Origin: JAXHUE01 sp034189655
GTDB lineage: Bacteria; Chloroflexota; Dehalococcoidia; E44-bin15
Reading direction: 5' to 3'
NCBI GenBank assembly: GCA_034189655.1
Contig: JAXHUE010000013.1
Span: forward strand, 1 to 45,581
Length of the DNA: 45,581 bases
Part shown: in pieces, positions 33,748-41,784 of the stretch
How the letters are laid out: each line of letters opens with the position of its first letter
Position numbering within the stretch: the stretch's first letter is position 1
Translations under genes and position numbers: made by a program
The notes under the pieces: generated by a model
Told to the model about the DNA's origin: nothing
The model's database searches: none
Seen by the model: only the letters and a program-made list of their open reading frames with translations

Positions 33748-34953
33748 ATGACATCAGCGCTTGAGCGGGTGAAGGGCAAGGTGGCAGCCCTCGATGGCGA
33801 CAGGGCAGTGGCCCACGCCATGCGCCAGATGAACCCCGACGTTGTGGCCGCCTACCCCATCACCCCACAGACAGAGATCGTCCAGACCTTCAGCGAGTTC
33901 GTGGCCAACGGCGAGGTAGACACCGAGTTCGTGCCCGTAGAGAGCGAGCACGCGGCGATGAGCGTGTGCATCGGCGCCTGTGCCGCCGGCGGCCGGGCGC
34001 AGACGGCAACGGCAGGGGCCGGGCTTGCCCTCATGTGGGAGGTGCTGTGGGTGGCCTCGGGCACCCGCCTCCCCATCGTCATGCACGTGGTCAACCGCTC
34101 CCTCTCCGCGCCGCTCAACATCCACTGCGACCACTCCGACGCCATGGGTGCCCGCGATGCCGGCTGGGTCCAGCTCTTCGGGGAGAGCGTGCAGGAGGCC
34201 TACGACAACGCCATCCAGACGGTGCGCATCGCCGAGCACCCCGATGTCATGCTCCCCACGCTGCATGCCCTCGATGGCTTCATACTGGGCCACGGCCTGG
34301 AGAGGCTGGAGCTGCTCCCCGACGAGGCGGTAAGGGCCTTCATAGGGGAGTACAAGCCCCTCTACGCCCTGCTGAACGTGGAGCAGCCCGTGACCTACGG
34401 CCCCATGGACCTCACGGACTACTTCTTCGAGCACAAGCGACAGCAGGCAGACGCCATCGAGAAGGCGCTCGACGTGGTGCCCATGGTCGGCGAGGAGTTC
34501 GGGAAGATGAGCGGACGCTCCTACGGGCTGATCGAGGGGTACAGGCTCGAAGACGCCGAGTTCGCCACGGTGGCCCTCGGCTCCTCGGTGGGCACGATAA
34601 GGCTGGCGGTGGACGCGCTGCGAGAGAAGGGGATAAAGGCCGGGGTGCTCAAGGTGCGCTGCTTCCGGCCGTTCCCCGCGGCGGCGGTGGCCGAGGCGCT
34701 GCGCGGCAAAAAGGCCATCGCGGTGCTCGACCGTGCCATCTCCTTCGGGGCCCAGGGCAACCAGCTCTTCCTGGAGGTGGTGAGTGCCCTCTTCACCCAC
34801 GGGCTCGCGCCCAGGGTGGTGAACTACGTCTACGGCATGGGGGGCAGGGACACGCTGCCGCACCAGTTCCAGGCAGTGTACCAGGACCTCATAGACATCG
34901 ACCGAGACGGTATCTCCGGGCCGCCGCTCAGGTACCTCGGTGTCCGCGACTGA
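33748..34953 (+). CDS. porA: Pyruvate:ferredoxin oxidoreductase alpha subunit
   Basis: A 401-residue subunit with the pyrimidine-binding domain I (AYPITPQTEIVQTF near residue 35; SEHAAMSVCIGACAAGGRAQTATAG) and the transketolase C-terminal-like domain II (VALGSSVGTIRLAVDALREKG; VRCFRPFP; LDRAISFGAQGN). The presence of separate gamma and delta genes shows it is the four-subunit form rather than a fused single-chain enzyme. Pyruvate is the most likely substrate by similarity; other 2-oxoacids cannot be excluded. Confidence 0.94.
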   Translation: MTSALERVKGKVAALDGDRAVAHAMRQMNPDVVAAYPITPQTEIVQTFSEFVANGEVDTEFVPVESEHAAMSVCIGACAAGGRAQTATAGAGLALMWEVLWVASGTRLPIVMHVVNRSLSAPLNIHCDHSDAMGARDAGWVQLFGESVQEAYDNAIQTVRIAEHPDVMLPTLHALDGFILGHGLERLELLPDEAVRAFIGEYKPLYALLNVEQPVTYGPMDLTDYFFEHKRQQADAIEKALDVVPMVGEEFGKMSGRSYGLIEGYRLEDAEFATVALGSSVGTIRLAVDALREKGIKAGVLKVRCFRPFPAAAVAEALRGKKAIAVLDRAISFGAQGNQLFLEVVSALFTHGLAPRVVNYVYGMGGRDTLPHQFQAVYQDLIDIDRDGISGPPLRYLGVRD

Positions 34954-34967
34954 TAGAGGAGACCTAT

Positions 34968-35900
34968 ATGACGACGACAAGCTTGAAGGAGCTATGCACA
35001 CAGTGTGATGCGCTTGCCCCCGGCCACAGGCTCTGTGCCGGATGTGCCGAGACCATAGTGGTGCGCCAGGTACTCCACGCCATAGAGGGGCCGGTGGTGG
35101 TGGCATCGCCCACCGGCTGTCTCGAGGTATCGACCACGCCCTTCCCCTACACGTCGTGGCGCGTGCCCTGGATCCACAGCGCCTTCGAGAACTCTGCCTC
35201 CACCATAGCCGGCGTCGAGACCATGTACCGCTCACTGGTGAAGCAGGGCAAGATGGAGGACCGGGGGATAAAGTTCGTCGTCTTCGCCGGCGACGGCGCC
35301 ACCTACGATATCGGGCTCCAGTTCTTGAGCGGGGCCCTGGAGCGGGGGCACCGGTTCCTCTACGTCTGCCTAAACAACGAGGCCTACATGAACACCGGCA
35401 TCCAGCGCTCCAGTGCTACCCCCATGGGGACGTGGACCACCACCTCGCCGGTAGGCTCTGTGATACCGGGAAAGCGGGAGAACCGCAAGGACATCACCGC
35501 CATAGTCGCCGCCCACGATATCCCCTACATCGCGCAGGCGGCACCGCACGCCTGGCGCGACCTCATGAACAAGGTGAAGCGGGCCACCGCTGCCGATGGC
35601 CCCTCCTTCATCAATGTGCTCATCCCCTGCCAGAGGGGGTGGCGGTACCCCGAAGACGAGACCATCTCCATCTCCCGCCTCGCCGCCGAGACGCTGGTCT
35701 GGCCTCTCTACGAGGTGGCAGAAGGCGAGTGGAAGCTCAGCTTCAAGCCCTCCCAGCCGAAGCCCGTCATCGAGTGGCTCCGCTCCCAGGGCAGGTTCAA
35801 GCACCTTCTGGCCCCAGAGAACGCACACCTGGTCGATGCCTTCCAGGCACAGGTCGACCGTCAGTGGGCCAAGTTGCTTGAGAGGTGCAAGCTCTCCTAG
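34968..35900 (+). CDS. porB: Pyruvate:ferredoxin oxidoreductase beta subunit (TPP-binding)
   Basis: A 310-residue thiamine diphosphate-binding subunit. GHRLCAGCAE (Cys23, Cys26) and SPTGCLEV carry iron-sulfur ligands, with a further Cys in LIPCQRGW. TTPFPYTSWRVPWIHSAFEN is characteristic of pyruvate-specific PorB. The TPP motif runs from GDGATYD to NNEAYMNTG. I start at ATG 34968, with AGAGGAG shortly upstream; an open frame continues back through porA and is rejected. A tRNA-Pro follows 40 bases after the stop. Confidence 0.95.
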   Translation: MTTTSLKELCTQCDALAPGHRLCAGCAETIVVRQVLHAIEGPVVVASPTGCLEVSTTPFPYTSWRVPWIHSAFENSASTIAGVETMYRSLVKQGKMEDRGIKFVVFAGDGATYDIGLQFLSGALERGHRFLYVCLNNEAYMNTGIQRSSATPMGTWTTTSPVGSVIPGKRENRKDITAIVAAHDIPYIAQAAPHAWRDLMNKVKRATAADGPSFINVLIPCQRGWRYPEDETISISRLAAETLVWPLYEVAEGEWKLSFKPSQPKPVIEWLRSQGRFKHLLAPENAHLVDAFQAQVDRQWAKLLERCKLS

Positions 35901-35940
35901 CGGAGGGCCCCCCTGCCGACGGCGCTCTCTCTCCAGGACG

Positions 35941-36016
35941 CGGGGTGTGGCGCAGTGGTTAGCGCGCATGGTTTGGGACCATGAGGCCGGCGGTTCAAAT
36001 CCGCCCACCCCGACCA
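35941..36016 (+). tRNA. tRNA-Pro (anticodon TGG), CCA encoded
   Basis: Acceptor CGGGGTG/CACCCCG, anticodon stem CATGG/CCATG with loop TTTGGGA (anticodon TGG) and T arm GGCGG-TTCAAAT-CCGCC. Discriminator A is followed by encoded CCA (36014-36016). No clear promoter of its own is seen, so it may be processed from the por transcript. Confidence 0.95.
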
Positions 36017-36076
36017 GCACACGGCGAGCGAGGCCCTGTCGTCGCCCCAGGCCCAGGCACGGCCACTCTCCTGGCA

Positions 36077-36880
36077 TCACCTCGGCCTTGCGCGCCACCT
36101 CCTCACCGAGATGTAGACCAGCGCCGCGATGAGCACCTGCCCGCCCACGACCGACGCCAGCAGCGATAGGCCGGGCAGAGAGGCGCCCGGCTGCGGCCCC
36201 GTGGGCACCGAGGGTGGAGGTGTAGCGCCCGGTGTCTGTACCGGTGCGGTGGTGACCGTGGGGGCAGGCGTCTGTGCCGGTGCGGTGGTGCCCGGTGTCG
36301 TCGCGGGCGTTGGCGTGGGGGCAGGGGGCGGGGTGGCGGTGGCGCCCGGAGGTGGGCCCTCGGCCCAGTAGCTCACCGAGCCCATGTGCTCGGTCTGCGG
36401 CAGGTGCGCGGTGACATCCACCCACAGCCCAAATACCTTGACCTCTGCCGAGACGAGCTCGCCCCTGACCTGGTACTCTCCCGGCTCGCTCTGCCCCGGG
36501 AACTGGAGAGGCACCACTTGCTCTATCTCGGTGGACTCACCCTCCTCGTCGGGGAAGGGCTCGATAGTGACGGTGTACCCCGCATTCAGCGTCACCAGAG
36601 CGCCGCTCGCTGCGTGCTGGGCCACAACACGGCCGTCGATGCGGGCCTCTTTGACCGGTGCCGGCAGGTCCTGGGAGCAGGTGGCGCTCCCGTGCACCGT
36701 GGCGTGGAAGGTCTCGTCTCCGTAGACCTCCGTCTTGTCGAAGGCGACGGGGTCGTAGCTTATCTGGAAGTGGTCCTCCAGGCCCTGGGCCGTCGCCGGC
36801 CGCGCGCCGGCGACGAGTAACGATGCCGACACCAGCAGGGCCAGCCACCCACACACTATTGCCACGCGCTTCGCCGCCAT
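36077..36880 (-). CDS. Secreted, C-terminally anchored protein with Pro/Thr-rich linker
   Basis: I do not recognise a family for this 267-residue protein. It has a Sec signal peptide (basic start MAAKR, hydrophobic 6-25, cleavage likely near ATAQG at 29-33), an extracytoplasmic domain (about 34-172) that is acidic and probably beta-rich, a linker of about 50 residues made of Pro, Thr, Ala and Gly (about 175-225), and a C-terminal hydrophobic helix (about 232-255) followed by RRWRARPR. The layout is that of a single-pass surface protein displayed on a stalk. The linker may be O-glycosylated. It converges on tRNA-Pro. Confidence 0.8.
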   Translation of the reverse strand: MAAKRVAIVCGWLALLVSASLLVAGARPATAQGLEDHFQISYDPVAFDKTEVYGDETFHATVHGSATCSQDLPAPVKEARIDGRVVAQHAASGALVTLNAGYTVTIEPFPDEEGESTEIEQVVPLQFPGQSEPGEYQVRGELVSAEVKVFGLWVDVTAHLPQTEHMGSVSYWAEGPPPGATATPPPAPTPTPATTPGTTAPAQTPAPTVTTAPVQTPGATPPPSVPTGPQPGASLPGLSLLASVVGGQVLIAALVYISVRRWRARPR

Positions 36881-36923
36881 CGCATGCCACCCCAGCTAAA
36901 AGCACCACCCCGGAACGCACGCT

Positions 36924-36953
36924 ATCCTAGCACGGGGGGGGTCAGCGTGCCAA
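36924..36953 (-). promoter_or_regulatory. Candidate promoter of the secreted-protein gene
   Basis: Minus strand: TTGGCA (36953-36948), an 18-base spacer and TAGGAT (36929-36924), about 43 bases before the ATG at 36880. The 130 bases between it and the next gene hold nothing else I can support. Confidence 0.45.
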
Positions 36954-37086
36954 CGGGCCATCCGTACCCTTTTCGGCGGTCATCCGGGCACGATAGGGGG
37001 AAAGGCCCTCCAGGCGAGGGGCAGCGGGGTCAACGCAGCGGTGGTTTGAAGAGTAGTCCGGGGGTATGGGTACCGGTGGCGTTATA

Positions 37087-37608
37087 TCACACCGTGGGGA
37101 GCTCCTCTGCGTCCTGCTCCGAGGCCCGTGCGGTCTCCACCTTGTGCAGCATCCTCCTGCCGGCGCCACGACGGGTGATACGCTTTATACGCACATCGTA
37201 GAGGTCTGGCGAGGTGGTCACATGACGCTGGACCGCCCTCCCCGCGGGCTGCGCCGCCACCGTGGCCCACGTCGCCGCCGCTATGGCTGTGGGGAGCCTG
37301 CCCAGCCTCCTCCTGCCGCCCAGGACGATGTAGCTCGCTATCCCAGCGAGGATGCCGGCCACCACCAGGTTGGTGCCACACAGAGGCGAGATGGCCAGTT
37401 CGCTCTCACCGCGCTGCAGGCGGGCCAGGGCCTCTTCGGCGGACTCTCGCACCACGTCACTGGGGATATCGCCATAGATATAGAAGCCATCGATGGTGGT
37501 CTGGCCCACCAACCTCACAGTGAGGCCCAGTCTCTTTATCATAACGTTGATAGTGGCGTGCTCCAGCGCGTGATTTTGGCGAATGGCCGCTATCAGATTG
37601 TCACTCAT
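37087..37608 (-). CDS. Small membrane protein with HALEHATI motif (DUF6391-like)
   Basis: A 173-residue protein starting SDNLIAAIRQNHALEHATINVM. The NHALEHATI motif recalls an uncharacterised family seen in Cyanobacteria and Chloroflexota (DUF6391, from memory). After a soluble part of about 75 residues come one or two hydrophobic helices (LVVAGILAGIASYIVLGG; TAIAAATWATVAA) and a basic, polar C-terminus. I chose ATG 37608, with GAGGAGG five bases upstream; the ATG at 37629 overlaps the -10 box and lies upstream of the expected start of transcription. Function unknown; His16, Glu18 and His19 could bind a metal. Confidence 0.75.
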   Translation of the reverse strand: MSDNLIAAIRQNHALEHATINVMIKRLGLTVRLVGQTTIDGFYIYGDIPSDVVRESAEEALARLQRGESELAISPLCGTNLVVAGILAGIASYIVLGGRRRLGRLPTAIAAATWATVAAQPAGRAVQRHVTTSPDLYDVRIKRITRRGAGRRMLHKVETARASEQDAEELPTV

Positions 37609-37627
37609 GCTGGCCTCCTCTGACCTC

Positions 37628-37636
37628 ATTATATCA
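37628..37636 (-). promoter_or_regulatory. Extended -10 promoter of the HALEHATI gene
   Basis: The minus strand reads TGATATAAT, an extended -10 element, 19 bases before the chosen ATG. No convincing -35 box is present. Confidence 0.6.
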
Positions 37637-37661
37637 CATCTACCAGGCGCAGAAGGCTCGG

Positions 37662-38282
37662 TTACCCCCTCCTGATCGCCCGTATGCGCCGGTAGAGGAA
37701 GAAGGCGACGAGGAGCACCGCCGCCACGATGATGGGTATATCGAAGGGGCGCATCCAGGCGCGGATCTGCTCCCAGTTGTCGCCCAGCAGGTAGCCTCCG
37801 TAGGCCAGGCCCAGGCACCAGATGAAGGAGCCGACAAACGTGTATACCAGGAACTTGATGAAGTGCATCCGCGCTATACCGGCGGGGAGGCTGATGAAGG
37901 TGCGCACCACCGGGAGCAGGCGCGAGGTGAAGATGGCCCAGTCGCCGTGGCGGGCAAACCAGCGGTCGGCCACCTCCAGGTCGTGGTGCGACACCAGGAC
38001 ATACCTGCCGTACCTCTCGGCGAGGGGACGGCCACCCCAGGCCCCCACCCAGTAGGCGATCACGGAGCCAATGGTGCACCCCAGGGCCCCGTAGAGCCCG
38101 GCAACCAGGTTGTGCAGCGCACCGAGGCCCTGCGCCTTAACCAGCATCCAGCCGCTCAAGGGCATGATGACCTCGCTGGGTATGGGGATACAGGCGCTCT
38201 CCAGCGCCATCAGGATCACCACGCCGGGCCACCCCATGAAGATATAGACCTCCTGGATGAAGTTCAGTATCTGCTCTTCCAC
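37662..38282 (-). CDS. DedA family membrane protein
   Basis: A 206-residue SNARE-associated/DedA protein of the inner membrane, a family linked to lipid-carrier flipping and envelope homeostasis. The family motifs are visible: ALESACIPIPSEVIMPLSG near residue 26 (ExxxPxPxE type) and FTSRLLPVVRTFISLPAG near 117, in which the two arginines are conserved. About five hydrophobic segments are seen, with a re-entrant first region and a basic C-terminus (RRIRAIRRG). It precedes the HALEHATI gene on the same strand. Confidence 0.92.
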   Translation of the reverse strand: MEEQILNFIQEVYIFMGWPGVVILMALESACIPIPSEVIMPLSGWMLVKAQGLGALHNLVAGLYGALGCTIGSVIAYWVGAWGGRPLAERYGRYVLVSHHDLEVADRWFARHGDWAIFTSRLLPVVRTFISLPAGIARMHFIKFLVYTFVGSFIWCLGLAYGGYLLGDNWEQIRAWMRPFDIPIIVAAVLLVAFFLYRRIRAIRRG

Positions 38283-38355
38283 GCTACTCCACCTCTACGG
38301 TCGCTGCCCACTATCCCGGCCCCTTCTCTCGCTGAAGATGCGGTATATCTCGCAG

Positions 38356-38384
38356 AGTGTAGCAAATCCCCCGCACACCGTCAA
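38356..38384 (-). promoter_or_regulatory. Promoter of the dedA gene
   Basis: Minus strand: TTGACG (38384-38379), a 17-base spacer and TACACT (38361-38356). Expected start near 38349, 67 bases before the ATG. Confidence 0.6.
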
Positions 38385-38493
38385 GGTGAGCATGGCCCAT
38401 CTTTCACGCGGAGATGTCTCCATCACCAGCAGGACACACCGGGCAAGCCAAGCTGGAAATGAGATAAAATTCTATATTCAAGGGCAAAATCGC

Positions 38494-38522
38494 TTGACTT
38501 TTGCCAATTGTTATGGTAAATT
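38494..38522 (+). promoter_or_regulatory. Promoter of the pilN-pilO-pilM-pilD operon
   Basis: TTGACT (38494-38499), a 17-base spacer and TAAATT (38517-38522) in an AT-rich patch, 44 bases before the ATG at 38567. GGAAGGA serves as the ribosome-binding site. Confidence 0.6.
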
Positions 38523-38566
38523 CGCCCAATAGCATTGTTCATTCATCGCTCCGGGAAGGAATACCT

Positions 38567-39563
38567 ATGGAGTCCCATAAGCCAGAGGATGAAAGGCCGG
38601 AAGGGCCCCAGGGGCCTGCCCAGCCCGAAGAGGAAGGCTTGGCCCAGCCCCAGCAGCAGAAGGAGCGCCAGCTGAGGTGGTTCCGGCGGAGGAAGAGCGA
38701 GCCCCCCGAGCCCAAGCCCTCGAAGCCTCCACCCCCCACACCGAAGTCCACCAGGCCCAGGCCTGCCGAGCAGGGGCCCACGAGACGTCGCCCCGCCCAG
38801 CAGGCGCCACCCGGTCGCAGACCTGCCCAGCAGGCGCCGCCCGGCCGNNNNNNNNNNNNNNNNNNNNNNNNNNNNNNNNNNNNNNNNNNNNNNNNNNNNN
38901 NNNNNNNNNNNNNNNNNNNNNNNNNNNNNNNNNNNNNNNNNNNNNNNGCCCGAGCTGGTAGTGACCGAGCCGCCGCAGCGACGGCCACTCGTCATCAACA
39001 TCAACCTCCTCCCCATGGAGTACCAGCCGCGCAAGATACCCACCATCAACATAGTGCTGGTGGCCATCGTCGCCGTGGGCATAGGCATGGTAGCCCTCCT
39101 CTTCTTCCTGAGGCTCAACACCATGGCCGGGATGGGCGTGCTCCAGACCGAGCTGCTCCAGCTCCAGCTCGAGGAGGCCATGTGGAGCGCCAAGGCACCC
39201 CAGGCCATACAGCTCACCCAGCAGATAGACGCGGTGAACGAAGAGGTGGAGGCCATAAACAACGACTACGAGACCTACGTGAGTAGCCTCATACCCTGGT
39301 CCGGCACCGTAGACGACCTCGACGAGGCTGTGCCCGGCAAGAGGATCACCCTCCTTGAGCTCGAGGAGGACATCGACGACGGCCAGTCCGAGCTCACCAT
39401 CGCCGGGACCGCCACCAAGCGCGCCTACATCTACGACTATGCACAGTCCCTGGAGGATACGGGCAGGTTCCAGATACCGGTCACCATCAAGTCCATGGAA
39501 GACACCGGCTCCGAGATCGAGTTCGAGATCGTGGCCATAGTGAGCCCTGGAGGTGAGCAGTGA
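38567..39563 (+). CDS. pilN: PilN-like protein with long Pro-rich cytoplasmic N-terminus, interrupted by gap
   Basis: The 5' part (ATG 38567 to the gap) encodes a charged, Pro/Arg/Gln-rich stretch (residues 1-93) ending in copies of RRPAQQAPPG. After the gap the frame resumes with PELVVTEPPQRRPLV, then ININLLPMEY, the PilN signature, and a transmembrane helix (NIVLVAIVAVGIGMVALLFF). A periplasmic coiled coil and a ferredoxin-like fold (about 120-200 after the gap) follow. PilN links PilM to PilO in the pilus alignment complex. The two parts are in different frames if the gap is taken as 100 bases, so a single gene is inferred from context and the true gap length must differ. Two separate genes remain possible. 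GTGA overlap with pilO. Confidence 0.78.
38786..38847 (+). repeat. 30-bp tandem repeat running into the assembly gap
   Basis: Two near-identical 30-base units (38786-38815 and 38816-38845), each encoding RRPAQQAPPG, with a degenerate unit just before (38753-38782, RPRPAEQGPT). A third copy appears to begin at 38846 and is cut by the N run. Differences between the two units are synonymous. Confidence 0.85.
38848..38947. other. Assembly gap of 100 N
   Basis: Exactly 100 N, a placeholder length. It begins inside the 30-base tandem repeat, so the assembly probably broke because of that repeat. Confidence 0.98.
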
Positions 39564-40105
39564 GAGGCCTCACCCGCAACCAGCTCATCCTGATCGTGGC
39601 CGCGGCCGTCCTGGTCATAGGCAACATTCTGCTCCTGGTCTTCAACATCCAGGCCCAGGGCTACCGGGCGGCGCTCGACCTCACTATCCAGGAGGTAGAA
39701 GAGAGCATCGCCTGGATGACGCTGCACTACGACATCGATCAGCTTGAGAACCAGCTCGCAGCGGCGCAGCAGGACAGGGCCGAAGCCCCCGTACCTTTGA
39801 GCGACGACATCGATAACCCAGAGGTGTACGATTTCATCTTCGGGGCAGCAGCGGGGGCCAAAGTCCACAACGACTACGACTACGAGTACAAAGGCATAGA
39901 CCAGGTAGTCATCAACGGGCACGAGTACCAGGTGTTTGCCTGGGAGATAACCGTCACGGCAAAGCTCTCCCGGATAATCGAGTTCATCGGCCTCCTGGAA
40001 GAGGGGGGACAGTACGATACCCTGCGCATTACCAACATCGACTTCGAGCTCCAAGAGGGCGACATCTGGGAAGCGGTGTTCGACATCGAGATCGTCGTGC
40101 AGTAG
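39560..40105 (+). CDS. pilO: PilO-like pilus alignment protein
   Basis: A 181-residue bitopic membrane protein: short cytoplasmic start (RGLTRNQ), a transmembrane helix (residues 8-29), a coiled coil (about 30-75) and a C-terminal alpha/beta domain. It starts with GTG overlapping the pilN stop (GTGA). Sequence similarity to PilO is weak by eye; the call rests on size, topology and position between pilN and pilM. It would pair with PilN in the inner-membrane alignment complex. Confidence 0.78.
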   Translation: MRGLTRNQLILIVAAAVLVIGNILLLVFNIQAQGYRAALDLTIQEVEESIAWMTLHYDIDQLENQLAAAQQDRAEAPVPLSDDIDNPEVYDFIFGAAAGAKVHNDYDYEYKGIDQVVINGHEYQVFAWEITVTAKLSRIIEFIGLLEEGGQYDTLRITNIDFELQEGDIWEAVFDIEIVVQ

Positions 40106-40113
40106 GAGGGCCC

Positions 40114-40983
40114 TTGAAGCGCATCATTTCCTTGAGCATTGAGGGCAACACACTGAGGACCTTAAGCTTCGACAGGGGATACATCGAGAGATGGGACAGC
40201 ATACCCTTCAATCCCCAGTTCCTGCGCGTGGGCCACATCGCCGAGCCCCAGAAGCTCAGCGAGGTACTGCATACAGTGCTGGCAGACTGGGACCTGTCCA
40301 AGAGCATCGTGGTCTGTGCCTTCCCCGGGCTGCGCACGATGTCCCGCATCATAAGCGTCCCCAAAGTGGCCAAGAAGGAGATGGACACCGTTATCTCGCG
40401 CGAGGCGAGGCGGGTCATGGCCATCTCCACGGAGGATAACTACTTCCACTGGCAACTCCTGCCCGCCCAGGGCGAGAGACAGCAGGCCTTCGCCCTCGCC
40501 GTGCCCAAGGAGCCCCTCCACGCCATGCTGCAGGCGCTCCAGGGAGCGGGGATCATGCCCTACGCCATCGAGCTCAAGCCCATCGCGCTGGCGAGGGCAG
40601 TGAACCAGAAGGATGCCATCATCGCCAACGGCGAGAACAACAGCGTGGAGCTGGTCATCGTCATCAACGATGTCCCCACCCTGATGCGCAGCGTGTTCCT
40701 GGGAGAGGGAGTGGTCTCCGAGGACTACGCCATCGGCCGCATAAGCGACGAGCTGGTACGCACCATAAACTTCTACAACGAGAGCAACCCAGATAACCCC
40801 CTCGATGCCGGGGTGCCGGTCTTCCTCACCGGGGCCGCGGCCTCTGGCATGACCTTTGCCATGAACGTGGCCGCCCTCACCGGGCGCCCCGTTCAGCCGC
40901 CGGAGTCGCCCGTCCCGTACCCCCGGGACTTCCCCATCGCCGACTTCATGGTGAACCTGGGGCTCATTCTCAGATACGTATGA
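40114..40983 (+). CDS. pilM: PilM-like actin-fold pilus assembly protein
   Basis: A 289-residue protein with the actin/FtsA-type layout of PilM: SLSIEGNTLRTLSF at the N-terminus, VVCAFPGLRTMSRIISVPKVAKKEMDTVI-type segment near 70-98, ELKPIALARAV near 155, and VFLTGAAASG near 233. PilM binds the PilN N-terminus and recruits PilB. The start is TTG 40114 with GGAGGG directly upstream. It lies eight bases after pilO and overlaps pilD by four bases (ATGA). Gene order pilN-pilO-pilM is the reverse of the common pilM-N-O order. Confidence 0.82.
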   Translation: MKRIISLSIEGNTLRTLSFDRGYIERWDSIPFNPQFLRVGHIAEPQKLSEVLHTVLADWDLSKSIVVCAFPGLRTMSRIISVPKVAKKEMDTVISREARRVMAISTEDNYFHWQLLPAQGERQQAFALAVPKEPLHAMLQALQGAGIMPYAIELKPIALARAVNQKDAIIANGENNSVELVIVINDVPTLMRSVFLGEGVVSEDYAIGRISDELVRTINFYNESNPDNPLDAGVPVFLTGAAASGMTFAMNVAALTGRPVQPPESPVPYPRDFPIADFMVNLGLILRYV

Positions 40984-41759
40984 CTATCACCCTTCAGGTC
41001 GTGCTCTTTGCCCTTCTCGGTCTGGCGGTGGGCAGCTTCTTGAACGTGTGCATCGACCGCCTGCCCGCGGGCCGCTCCATCGTCAGGGGGCCCTCCCACT
41101 GCGAGGCATGCAACCAGAGGCTCTGGGTCCGCGATTTGGTGCCCCTGGCAAGCTACCTGTGGCTGCGCGGCCGCTGCCGCCACTGCGGCGCGGCCATCCC
41201 CTTGAGGGTGCCCCTCGTCGAGCTGGCGACCGCCCTCGTCTTCGCCCTCCTGGTGTGGTACTTCGGTGGGGCAAACCCCCAGCTCGCCATGGCGCTGGTA
41301 TATGCCTGCATCCTCATCGTCATCTTCGTCATCGACTTGGAGCACGGGCTGATCTTAAACGTCGTCATCTACCCGGCGATAGCCATCGCCATCGTGTTCT
41401 CCTTCTTCTGGGCCGGGCTCGATGGGTTCTGGCCGACCTTGAGGATAGCCAACGCCCTGCTCGGAGGGGCTGCCGGCTTCGTCTTCATGCTCATACCGTA
41501 CGTGGCCTCTCGCGGGGGCATGGGCGCCGGCGACGTATGGCTCGCCGGCTTCATGGGCCTGGTCACCGGCTTCCCCCTGGTCTTCATCGCCCTCCTCCTG
41601 GGCATCGTGAGCGGGGGGCTCACCGCGGCAGCCCTGCTGATAACGAGGGTAAAAAAAAGAAGGGACGCCATACCCTTTGGCCCCTTCCTCGCTGCGGCCA
41701 CGCTGGTCACTATCCTCTGGGGTCAGCACATCCTCGACTGGTACCTGGGCCTCATATGA
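40980..41759 (+). CDS. pilD: Prepilin leader peptidase/N-methyltransferase PilD
   Basis: It cleaves prepilin leaders and methylates the new N-terminus. The 259-residue membrane protein has all key features: the zinc Cys pairs CEAC (41, 44) and CRHC (66, 69) in the cytoplasmic loop, the catalytic aspartates Asp119 in VIDLEH and Asp185 in GMGAGD, and about eight hydrophobic helices. The signature GSFLNVCIDRLP lies at 18-29. It ends the pilN-O-M-D operon; the next gene converges 25 bases away. Confidence 0.96.
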   Translation: MTITLQVVLFALLGLAVGSFLNVCIDRLPAGRSIVRGPSHCEACNQRLWVRDLVPLASYLWLRGRCRHCGAAIPLRVPLVELATALVFALLVWYFGGANPQLAMALVYACILIVIFVIDLEHGLILNVVIYPAIAIAIVFSFFWAGLDGFWPTLRIANALLGGAAGFVFMLIPYVASRGGMGAGDVWLAGFMGLVTGFPLVFIALLLGIVSGGLTAAALLITRVKKRRDAIPFGPFLAAATLVTILWGQHILDWYLGLI

Positions 41760-41784
41760 TACCCCCAGGCGAGACCCCCTCCCA

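Noticed and set aside
38786..38847. Short direct repeats as a possible CRISPR array
   Set aside because: The 30-base units are contiguous without spacers, in frame, and encode a regular Pro-rich peptide.
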